From contig DATEZO010000079.1 in the NCBI GenBank assembly GCA_035255485.1, positions 1 to 17,349 on the forward strand: 17,349 nt of DNA, given 5' to 3'. Both the position numbers and the translations under genes were made by a program. Numbering within the stretch: position 1 is the stretch's first letter; the number at the start of each line of letters is the position of its first letter. The notes below the pieces were generated by a model. The model was not told the DNA's origin. It searched no databases and saw only the letters and a list, made by a program, of their open reading frames with translations. Below, one piece after another: positions 8,079-14,033 of this stretch. The DNA comes from DATEZO01 sp035255485 (lineage in GTDB: Bacteria > Pseudomonadota > Gammaproteobacteria > Burkholderiales > Burkholderiaceae_D).

Positions 8079-8209
8079 TTTTTTCGTATTTTTTTGGTTA
8101 CTGATTTTTTACTTACCGGCATAAAGCAAGTGTTTGATTTTATTGATTTTTGCTGCAATGCAGCGAATATGTTAATACATAAAAGTTATGCATTTCTGTT
8201 TTTATAGTG
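8079..8209. other. AT-rich intergenic region upstream of ubiD, with two dyads
   Basis: This part of the 471-bp gene-free stretch is clearly more AT-rich than its surroundings and has no open frame worth calling. It holds a perfect 13-bp palindrome GCTGCAATGCAGC (8152-8164) and a second dyad TATGT-TAAT-ACATA (8168-8181) ending about 28 bp before the -35 box of the rightward promoter. It must contain the ubiD promoter, but I could not pick a convincing -35/-10 pair on the minus strand. Either dyad could be a regulator site for the divergent genes; none matches a consensus I recognise. Confidence 0.45.
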
Positions 8210-8238
8210 TTGACTTGATATAAACCGCCTCCTACAAT
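8210..8238 (+). promoter_or_regulatory. strong sigma70 promoter reading toward the lytic transglycosylase
   Basis: TTGACT (8210-8215), a 17-bp spacer and TACAAT (8233-8238): each box matches the consensus in five of six positions and the spacing is optimal. The predicted start is near 8245, about 305 nt upstream of the ATG at 8550. It is the best promoter in the window, of a quality common for stable RNAs. Confidence 0.75.
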
Positions 8239-8244
8239 GCGGCC

Positions 8245-8549
8245 ATCTTGATGAAAGCCCATGTACGGTAGCAACGGTGCGATCCAGAGGCCTTTCATCA
8301 TTCACGGGATCGGGGTCCCACACGACATTTTAAGGAGTGTTTTCAAAAGGCGTCAGCCTTCTCCCCAAAGAAGTGGCTTGTCATCGATGTTACATCCATT
8401 GGGTAATCACCCAAAGACAAGTCACAACGGCGTCTGCCGTGCGCACCATGCGACGACAGACGATGTTTCTGATTACTGGCGTACGTTGAATCTGCGAAGG
8501 GGCTTGCCCTGATGCGGGAAAGTGTGCGCTGGACAATTCAGGAGGTTAC
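8245..8549 (+). ncRNA. long structured 5' leader or small RNA, family not recognised
   Basis: About 305 nt from the predicted start to the ATG hold no convincing gene but many paired elements. In order: GATGAAAG (8250-8257) with CTTTCATC (8292-8299); GGGAT-CGGG-GTCCC (8306-8319); AAGGC-GTCA-GCCTT (8347-8360) extended by GGAG (8334-8337) with CTCC (8361-8364); a 10-bp stem GTGGCTTGTC (8373-8382) with GACAAGTCAC (8416-8425) enclosing two hairpins, GATG-TTA-CATC (8386-8396) and TTGGGT-AATC-ACCCAA (8399-8414), a three-way junction; ACGGC-GTCT-GCCGT (8427-8440); CGCA-CCA-TGCG (8442-8452); and AGGG/CCCT (8498-8510). CGTCTG (8431-8436) can instead pair with CAGACG (8457-8462). A good ribosome site AGGAGG (8540-8545) ends the leader. 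It could be a riboswitch-like leader, a separate small RNA or a protein-binding leader. It is not 6S RNA and does not match FMN, TPP or cobalamin riboswitch cores. Confidence 0.55.
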
Positions 8550-9515
8550 ATGTCAAATCATTTTGTCAGGGCGATACCGGATTTTGCCCACCATAATGTG
8601 AAACGAGCCGCTACATGGGCAGTGTTTGCACGCGATACGATCAGCGGCTTTTTGACCACTGCACATCACACATTGATGATTCTGGGTATTACCGCAATCG
8701 CCGCATTGGGCGTCATGTTCGTACGACCCGATATTGCAGATCAACTCAAGGCGATCTCTCCTTTTACGGAAGCTATTGCGGAAGAGCAATCGCAGGCCGC
8801 CATACCGACTCAGGTGGTTTTACTGGAAGAGCCTGTCAAACCGCAGACCTTGCCCGCATCGGCATTACCATCGCACCCTGTCAGCGAGAGCAAAAAAAAC
8901 AATGCAATACCGCGCCAGCAGCAATGGATTACCGCGTGGCTTTCCAAGCGCTACCGCGTCGCCAGCGATGCAACCAACATGCTGGTATCGGCAGCATATT
9001 TAACCGCCCAGGAAACCAAGCTTGATCCTCTGCTGATCCTGGCTGTCATGGCAATCGAATCAGGATTTAATCCATTTGCTGAAAGTCCGGTCGGCGCACA
9101 GGGTCTGATGCAAGTCATGTCCAAGGTACATCATGACAAGTTCGCGGAAATGGGTGGCGTCAAGGCGGCGCTTAATCCCGTGGCCAATATCAGGGTCGGC
9201 TCCCTGATCCTGAAAGATTATGTGACACGAGGAGGCTCGATTGAAGCCGGTCTCAAACTGTATGTCGGTGCAGCGGCATTTGAAAGCGACTCCGGCTATG
9301 GCGCGCGCGTACTGGCGGAATACCATCGCTTGAAAGACGTTTCAAAAGGCAAGAAAGTTCCTGTATTCAGGACTGCGGTAAAGACATCACCCGAGAAATT
9401 GCAATTATCCGATCGCAAGCCCGGAGCGCCTGGCGAAAATGAAGCCGCATTGCGCAACACCGACAAATCCGACAAATTACCGGGCTCCGATGCAGAGCGG
9501 CTTGCAGCACTATAA
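8550..9515 (+). CDS. membrane-anchored lytic transglycosylase, SLT domain (GH23)
   Basis: Cleaves peptidoglycan glycan strands, leaving 1,6-anhydro-muramyl ends. It has 321 residues: a basic N-terminus, one membrane helix at about 39-58 (HTLMILGITAIAALGVMFV), a periplasmic linker to about 125, then the SLT domain from about 130 to 285. The domain carries the catalytic Glu170 in LAVMAIESGFNPFAESPVGAQGLMQVM and the downstream NPVANIRVGSLILKDYVTRGG and GLKLYVGAA segments, so it looks active. The last 35-40 residues are charged, polar and probably disordered. The orientation suggests an inner-membrane anchor with the enzyme in the periplasm. AGGAGG sits 4 bases before the ATG. It is transcribed alone from the strong promoter at 8210 through the structured leader, and a terminator follows 25 bp after the stop. 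Its exact physiological role is not evident. Confidence 0.9.
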   Translation: MSNHFVRAIPDFAHHNVKRAATWAVFARDTISGFLTTAHHTLMILGITAIAALGVMFVRPDIADQLKAISPFTEAIAEEQSQAAIPTQVVLLEEPVKPQTLPASALPSHPVSESKKNNAIPRQQQWITAWLSKRYRVASDATNMLVSAAYLTAQETKLDPLLILAVMAIESGFNPFAESPVGAQGLMQVMSKVHHDKFAEMGGVKAALNPVANIRVGSLILKDYVTRGGSIEAGLKLYVGAAAFESDSGYGARVLAEYHRLKDVSKGKKVPVFRTAVKTSPEKLQLSDRKPGAPGENEAALRNTDKSDKLPGSDAERLAAL

Positions 9516-9539
9516 AAAAAATGACTGTGCATCAATCAG

Positions 9540-9567
9540 AAAAAAGAACCTCCATGGTTCTTTTTTT
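9540..9567. terminator. bidirectional Rho-independent terminator
   Basis: AAAAAAGAACC (9540-9550) and GGTTCTTTTTTT (9556-9567) form a stem around a 5-nt loop, with seven Ts on the plus strand and six on the minus. It lies 25 bp past the lytic transglycosylase stop. Read on the minus strand it can also end the aminotransferase transcript, 145 bp past that stop. The sequence between 9568 and 9712 shows no gene. Confidence 0.88.
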
Positions 9568-9712
9568 ATGCATTTCGGTGCTTGCCGCGCATGCTGACGC
9601 GCAGTAACGAATTGCTATCAAGAAGGATATAAAGCTCTCCTGTGAGCATTTTCTCTTTCCCGGTTTTTATCATGACGTGATGAATAACGACTCCCGAGCA
9701 ATGCCCGAGTAC

Positions 9713-10885
9713 TTATCGGCGACTCGCCAGGAATTCCTGTAACCGGGTGATCGCTTCCCGTAAATTTTCCATCGAGGTTGCATAGGATATCCGGATATAA
9801 CCACGGGCGGTATGCGGTCCGAAATCCAGGCCTGGAACCAGCACCACGCCAGCCTGATGCAGCATGTCGATCGTCAGCTGGTCCGCGTCATCCGACAATG
9901 CCGAACAATCCGCATAGACATAAAAAGCACCATCCGGCATGACTGGCACCCTGAACCCCAATTCGCGCAGCGCCGGCACGATATAGTTTCTCCTGCGCTT
10001 GAATTCAGCCTTGCGTGCTTCATAAATCGCGATCGACTCCGGCGCAAAACAGGCGACGCCTGCGTGCTGCGCAATACTGGATGCGCAGATAAACAGATTT
10101 TGCGTCAGTTTCTCGATGTGCGGTGCCAGCGCATCTGGAACTACCAGCCAGCCCAGGCGCCAGCCGGTCATGTTGAAATACTTTGAAAAGCTGTTGATGA
10201 CAATCATGTCGTCACCTAGCGACAACGCCGAAAATGGCGGCGCATCATAGGTTAATCCCTGATAAATCTCATCGACGATCGTAAACCCCTGCCTTTCCCG
10301 CACCGACGCCACAATCTTCCGTAATTCATCCGGAGCGATCGAGGTACCGGTTGGATTTGAAGGCGAAGCCAGCAGCACGCCGCGGGTAGCCGCAGTCCAA
10401 TGTTCGCATACCATGGCATCGGACAACTGAAACCGCTGCTCCGGCCCGCTTGCAATCATTTTTGCCTGTCCATCAAATGCCGCGACAAAATGGCGATTGC
10501 AGGGGTACGATGGATCGGGCATCAGTACCTCGGCGCCTTTCTCCACCAGTGCCGCGCAAGCCAGCAGCAATGCCGCCGATGCTCCAGCGGTGACGATGAT
10601 GCGTGCCGGCGCGATATCCAGTCCGTACACGGTCTGGTAGTGTGCGGCAATGGCGGTGCGCAATTCAGAAATTCCGGTAGCCGGCGTGTATTGCATTTTG
10701 CCGTCGGCCATGGCGCGGGTAGCTGCCTCAATGACCGGCGAAGGCGCGGTAAAATCCGGCTCGCCGATTCCCATATGGATGATGCTTCTACCCTGCCGTT
10801 CCAGCTCCGCTGCGGTTTTCGCCAGCTCCATCACATGGAAAGGCGCGATATTATCGAGACGAGATGCAAGGTTGCTGAAATTCAT
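9713..10885 (-). CDS. PLP-dependent aminotransferase, class I/II (aspartate/alanine aminotransferase type)
   Basis: Fold-type I pyridoxal-phosphate enzyme transferring amino groups between an amino acid and a 2-oxo acid. From the Met at 10885 it has 390 residues, the usual size. Motifs: GIGEPDF near 39-45, QYTPATGISELR near 65-76, ASPSNPTG near 173-180, IVDEIYQGL near 203-211, and the cofactor lysine Lys235 in NSFSKYFNMTGWRLGW. The C-terminal Arg that binds the substrate carboxylate lies in YIRISYAT. An ATG at 10909 would add 8 residues, but it is one base from the terminator hairpin at 10911-10955, so 10885 is preferred. It is downstream of nusB on the same strand and separated from it by that hairpin. 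The substrate is not predictable; aspartate or alanine is the family default. Confidence 0.93.
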   Translation of the reverse strand: MNFSNLASRLDNIAPFHVMELAKTAAELERQGRSIIHMGIGEPDFTAPSPVIEAATRAMADGKMQYTPATGISELRTAIAAHYQTVYGLDIAPARIIVTAGASAALLLACAALVEKGAEVLMPDPSYPCNRHFVAAFDGQAKMIASGPEQRFQLSDAMVCEHWTAATRGVLLASPSNPTGTSIAPDELRKIVASVRERQGFTIVDEIYQGLTYDAPPFSALSLGDDMIVINSFSKYFNMTGWRLGWLVVPDALAPHIEKLTQNLFICASSIAQHAGVACFAPESIAIYEARKAEFKRRRNYIVPALRELGFRVPVMPDGAFYVYADCSALSDDADQLTIDMLHQAGVVLVPGLDFGPHTARGYIRISYATSMENLREAITRLQEFLASRR

Positions 10886-10910
10886 GAATGAAGAAACCCC
10901 AAAATACAAA

Positions 10911-10955
10911 CCGCCATGGGTTCACACGACTGGAAGTTGCGTGAACCCATGGCGG
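10911..10955 (-). terminator. long hairpin terminator after nusB
   Basis: CCGCCATGGGTTCAC (10911-10925) and GTGAACCCATGGCGG (10941-10955) are perfect 15-bp inverted repeats. Inside them, after one A-C mismatch, CGACT and AGTTG pair (one G-U) around a GGA loop, making a hairpin of about 21 steps. On the minus strand it is followed by TTTGTATTTT, so it fits a terminator for the riboflavin-nusB transcript; on the plus strand no T run follows. It ends only 25 bp before the aminotransferase start. Confidence 0.8.
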
Positions 10956-10993
10956 CGTAAGGAAATTGCCTGAATTTTATGCAAAAATGATTT

Positions 10994-11464
10994 TTATGGC
11001 CTTTGGGCGGCATTGATTTCCGCTTGTCTGACTTGAACCGCTAACTTGTCCAGTACGCCATTCACATATTTGTGTCCATCAACACCGCCAAACGACTTGG
11101 TCAATTCCACAGCTTCATTGATGACGACCTTGTACGGGATTTCAATATGGTTTTTCAATTCATAGGCGCCAATCAACAGCGCCGCCAGCTCCACCGGCGA
11201 CAATTGTCCGATCGGGCGATCAACCAGGGAAGCCAGTTCGCTGCGCAGTGCGGTGGCATCCCTGATCGCGCCATGCAGCAGCGCATCAAAATGCGCAGCA
11301 TCAGCCTTGTCAAAACCGTGCGCCTCGCGGATATGCGCCTCGACCGCGCCAGCATCTTCATTGTTCAATAGCCATTGATACAATCCCTGCAGCGCAAATT
11401 CGCGCGCGCGATGCCGTGGCGTGCGGTTTTTGCTGGGATTTGCATGGGCGGTTTTCTGGTTCAT
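10994..11464 (-). CDS. nusB: NusB transcription antitermination factor
   Basis: Binds boxA RNA with NusE (S10) and supports antitermination on rRNA operons. It has 156 residues, somewhat longer than the about 139 of E. coli because of a basic N-terminal extension (MNQKTAHANPSKNRTPRHRAR). The NusB core is clear: RAREFALQGLYQWLLN at the start of the domain, LVDRPIGQLSPVELAALLIGAYEL in the middle and IPYKVVINEAVELTKSFGGVDGHKYVNGVLDKLA near the end. It follows ribH by 106 bp, the common ribH-nusB order. Its ribosome site is weak and a hairpin at 11478-11506 sits just ahead of it. Confidence 0.97.
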   Translation of the reverse strand: MNQKTAHANPSKNRTPRHRAREFALQGLYQWLLNNEDAGAVEAHIREAHGFDKADAAHFDALLHGAIRDATALRSELASLVDRPIGQLSPVELAALLIGAYELKNHIEIPYKVVINEAVELTKSFGGVDGHKYVNGVLDKLAVQVRQAEINAAQRP

Positions 11465-11477
11465 GATTCACAGACCA

Positions 11478-11506
11478 TGCCTGCCACGCATAATGCATGG
11501 CAGGCA
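11478..11506 (-). other. hairpin in the ribH-nusB gap
   Basis: TGCCTGCCA (11478-11486) and TGGCAGGCA (11498-11506) form a perfect 9-bp stem with an 11-nt loop, 13 bp before the nusB ATG. On the minus strand no T run follows, so it is not a standard terminator. It may be an RNA-processing or translation-modulating element in the polycistronic message, or a stabilising structure between ribH and nusB. Confidence 0.5.
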
Positions 11507-11570
11507 AATTAAATTAACAGTTTTTCGGGGACGGCGTTAGCGCAACTTTAACTTTGCATATGCAGCCACG

Positions 11571-12056
11571 CTATTCTTCTTCGGTAGTTTCCGCAAGCTC
11601 GTCCAGTGCAATCGCCAAATTCGCCATTTCGATGGCAACGCGAGCGGCATCCGTTCCCTTCTCGGCCATGCGCGCCTCGGCCTGCTCGTCGTTTTCCGTG
11701 GTTAACACTGCATTGGCGATCGGGATGCCGAAGTCCAGCCCCACGCGGGTAATACCGGACCCCGACTCATTCGATACCAGTTCGAAATGATACGTCTCGC
11801 CGCGAATGACTGCGCCGATCGCAATCAGCGCATCGAACTGCAGCGTCTCCGCCATCTTTTGCAATGCCAGTGGTATTTCAAGCGCGCCTGGCACAGTCAC
11901 ATGCAACACATCTTCATCCGCCACGCCCAGGTGCTTGAGTTCGGCCAGACATGCGGACAGCAATCCATGGCATACATCCTCATTGAACCGAGCTTGCACA
12001 ATGCCAACACGCAGGCCTTGCCCGCTTAGGTTGATTTCGTATGTTCCGACAGTCAT
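11571..12056 (-). CDS. ribH: 6,7-dimethyl-8-ribityllumazine synthase
   Basis: Condenses 5-amino-6-ribitylaminouracil with 3,4-dihydroxy-2-butanone 4-phosphate to give lumazine, the next-to-last riboflavin step (named ribE in E. coli). From the Met at 12056 it has 161 residues. Motifs: VGIVQARFNEDVCHGLL near 17-33, VTVPGALEIPLA near 53-64, GAVIRGETYHFELVSNE near 81-97 with His90 as the likely acid-base residue, and FGIPIANAVLTTENDEQA near 109-126. An ATG at 12086 would add ten residues (MHVCAHKGNK), but AAAGGAAA precedes the ATG at 12056, so that start is chosen. The C-terminus is acidic (ETTEEE). It lies between ribBX and nusB; the 119-bp gap ahead could hold a weak internal promoter. Confidence 0.97.
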   Translation of the reverse strand: MTVGTYEINLSGQGLRVGIVQARFNEDVCHGLLSACLAELKHLGVADEDVLHVTVPGALEIPLALQKMAETLQFDALIAIGAVIRGETYHFELVSNESGSGITRVGLDFGIPIANAVLTTENDEQAEARMAEKGTDAARVAIEMANLAIALDELAETTEEE

Positions 12057-12175
12057 TTTGTTTCCTTTATGTGCACAGACATGCATGATTGTTAAAGTAT
12101 TGTGGTGTCTTGTGCAACAAGCCTAGTTGGTGCGCCCATGCATCGATCACGGAATCTCCGCGTTGGCAAATTCAC

Positions 12176-13288
12176 TCAGTCATTCGGCGTGCATTGGTAG
12201 CCTGCCACTTCAAGATCGAAGCCTGCCATGGACGGCATTTTTCTTGGATTTGCCAAAAGCTTCATTTTACCCACGTCCAGATCTTTCAGAATCTGTGCGC
12301 CGATGCCATAGGTGCGCAAATCCATGCGGGCGGTGCGCGGCTGAGGGTGCGCTTCCGGATCGCTCAGCGCGGCAAATTGCGCAAACATCTGATCGGCCGA
12401 CTCTTCGCAATTGAGCAATACCATGACGCCTCGGGCCGAGGCCTTGATCGCTTGCATTGCTGCCGCCATGTTCCAGGAATGCGTCGTCGCCTGGGTTTCG
12501 AGCAAATCCAGAATGGAGACTGGTTGATGGACACGCACCAGCGTTTCAAGATCCCGTGCAATATCGCCATGCACCAGCGCCAGATGGGCGCCGCCGCTCG
12601 GTTTGTCGCGATACGCAATTGCCTTGAAAGTGCCGTGCGCGGTTTGCATGGTGCGTTCGGCGATACGCTCGACAATGCTTTCATTGCGGCTGCGATAGTG
12701 AATCAGATCGGCAATGGTGCCGATCTTGAGCCCGTGCTCTTTCGCAAATTCGATCAGATCCGGCAGACGCGCCATCGTGCCGTCGTCTTTCATGATTTCG
12801 CAAATGACCGCCGCTGGCGTCAAGCCTGCCAGTTCAGCGAAATCGCACCCTGCTTCCGTATGACCGGCGCGCATCAGCACGCCGCCCTTTTGCGCTTTCA
12901 GCGGAAAAATATGCCCTGGCTGCACGATATCGGACGGTTGCGCATTTCTGGCCACGGCCATCTGGATCGTTCTGGCCCGATCCGCCGCGGAAATACCGGT
13001 CGTCACCCCTTCCGCCGCCTCAATCGATACCGTGAAATTGGTGCCGTACGATGTACCATTACGGGTAGTCATCATCGGCAATTTCAATTGCTCGCAACGC
13101 TCTTCCGTCAATGTCAGACAGACCAATCCGCGGCCGTGCTTGGCCATGAAATTAATCGCCTCAGGAGTAACAAATTCAGCCGCCAGCACGAGATCGCCTT
13201 CATTTTCACGATCTTCTTCATCGACCAGGATGACCATGCGGCCTGCGCGCAGTTCGATAACAATTTCTTGGGTTGTTGAAATAGACAT
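12176..13288 (-). CDS. ribBX: RibBX: dihydroxybutanone-phosphate synthase with a degenerate RibA-like domain
   Basis: The N-terminal domain (about 1-200) converts ribulose 5-phosphate to 3,4-dihydroxy-2-butanone 4-phosphate plus formate. DEEDRENEGD (23-32) holds the Mg-binding acidic residues, and RAGHTEAGCDFAELAGL (140-156) holds His143. The C-terminal domain (about 206-365) keeps the outline of GTP cyclohydrolase II, including LRTYGIGAQILKDLDVGKMKLLANPRK (324-350). It lacks the three clustered zinc cysteines (only Cys294 and Cys366 are present) and the REGR-IGL catalytic segment. This matches the RibBX variant known from Proteobacteria, in which only RibB activity remains; it is often annotated as ribBA. 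AAGGA lies upstream of the ATG. It sits between ribE and ribH in the operon. A separate ribA is expected elsewhere in the genome. Confidence 0.93.
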   Translation of the reverse strand: MSISTTQEIVIELRAGRMVILVDEEDRENEGDLVLAAEFVTPEAINFMAKHGRGLVCLTLTEERCEQLKLPMMTTRNGTSYGTNFTVSIEAAEGVTTGISAADRARTIQMAVARNAQPSDIVQPGHIFPLKAQKGGVLMRAGHTEAGCDFAELAGLTPAAVICEIMKDDGTMARLPDLIEFAKEHGLKIGTIADLIHYRSRNESIVERIAERTMQTAHGTFKAIAYRDKPSGGAHLALVHGDIARDLETLVRVHQPVSILDLLETQATTHSWNMAAAMQAIKASARGVMVLLNCEESADQMFAQFAALSDPEAHPQPRTARMDLRTYGIGAQILKDLDVGKMKLLANPRKMPSMAGFDLEVAGYQCTPND

Positions 13289-13407
13289 GACTAGAATCCT
13301 TGTTAGTCCGCCATTTTAATGGATTTAACCTTGAAACGGCAGCCAAACAGAAACATGATTCCATCCATCCTGCGCTTGCGATAGAAATCGGTACTGGTTA
13401 ATAACCC

Positions 13408-14019
13408 TTATTTCAGCGACAGCATGCGTTCGACATAGCGCGCAATCAGATCGATTTCGAGATTGACCCTGACACCGCTTTTCAGATGCTTCAGCGTTGT
13501 TACTTCGATGGTATGCGGAATCAGATTGATGGAAAATTCGCAACCGGTTACGGTATCGGTCACGCGATTGACGGTCAGCGACACACCATTTACAACGATC
13601 GAGCCTTTGTAGGCAAGATATTTTGCCAGTTCCCTAGGCGCTTCGATGACGAGTTCCCATGATTCGCCGATCGGTTCGAACCGCTGCACAATGCCGATTC
13701 CGTCGACATGTCCGGACACCAGATGTCCACCCAGTCGATCGGCCAGCGTTAATGCCTTTTCCAGGTTGATTTCGCCGATGGCATCCAGGCCGGCAGTGCG
13801 GTTCAGGCTTTCCCGCGATACATCGACGACAAAGCCGGATGGCGTCTTGTCCACTACCGTCATGCAAGCCCCGTTCAAGGCGATGGAGTCGCCGATGGCA
13901 ACATCCGCAAGCGACAATTTTCCGGCATTAACAGTAAGCCGGGCGCCCGCATCGGCATGATTGCCCTGCGGAGTGATAGAACTGATTTTGCCGATGGCGG
14001 CAACGATTCCTGTGAACAT
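13408..14019 (-). CDS. ribE: riboflavin synthase, alpha subunit
   Basis: Dismutates two 6,7-dimethyl-8-ribityllumazine molecules into riboflavin and the pyrimidine precursor (called ribC in E. coli). It has 203 residues, near the usual 200-220, and begins with the hallmark MFTGIV. It shows the two tandem lumazine-binding repeats: repeat 1 with IGDSIALNGACMTV (42-55), repeat 2 with SGHVDGIG (102-109) and YKGSIVVNGVSLTV near 137-150. It starts 14 bp after the ribD stop, and its own ribosome site is weak (AAAG region), consistent with translational coupling. A 119-bp gap then leads to ribBX; no FMN riboswitch is seen in that gap. Confidence 0.97.
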   Translation of the reverse strand: MFTGIVAAIGKISSITPQGNHADAGARLTVNAGKLSLADVAIGDSIALNGACMTVVDKTPSGFVVDVSRESLNRTAGLDAIGEINLEKALTLADRLGGHLVSGHVDGIGIVQRFEPIGESWELVIEAPRELAKYLAYKGSIVVNGVSLTVNRVTDTVTGCEFSINLIPHTIEVTTLKHLKSGVRVNLEIDLIARYVERMLSLK

Positions 14020-14033
14020 GACAATAACTTTAT

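Noticed and set aside
8245..8430. 6S RNA as the identity of the leader
   Set aside because: 6S RNA folds into one long hairpin with its ends paired and a central bubble. Here the predicted 5' end does not pair with sequence about 185 nt downstream, and several independent stems are seen instead.
8261..8512. Possible 83-codon protein inside the transglycosylase leader
   Set aside because: It has no ribosome site, no recognisable features and an odd composition, and it overlaps conserved-looking stems. A six-codon frame from the ATG at 8251 (MKAHVR) was also seen, but it has no ribosome site either.
9634..9646. GCTC-TCCTGT-GAGC hairpin followed by a pyrimidine-rich run as a second terminator of the transglycosylase gene
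   Set aside because: The stem is only 4 bp and a much stronger terminator lies upstream at 9540-9567.
12089..13279. 396-codon open frame on the plus strand opposite ribBX
   Set aside because: Composition is biased to His, Arg and Cys without family motifs. The minus-strand gene has clear catalytic motifs, so this is a shadow.
13289..13407. FMN riboswitch ahead of ribBX
   Set aside because: The conserved RFN core (GGGGCAGGGTGAAATTCCC-like segments) is absent on the minus strand; only a small CCATT/AATGG hairpin is seen.
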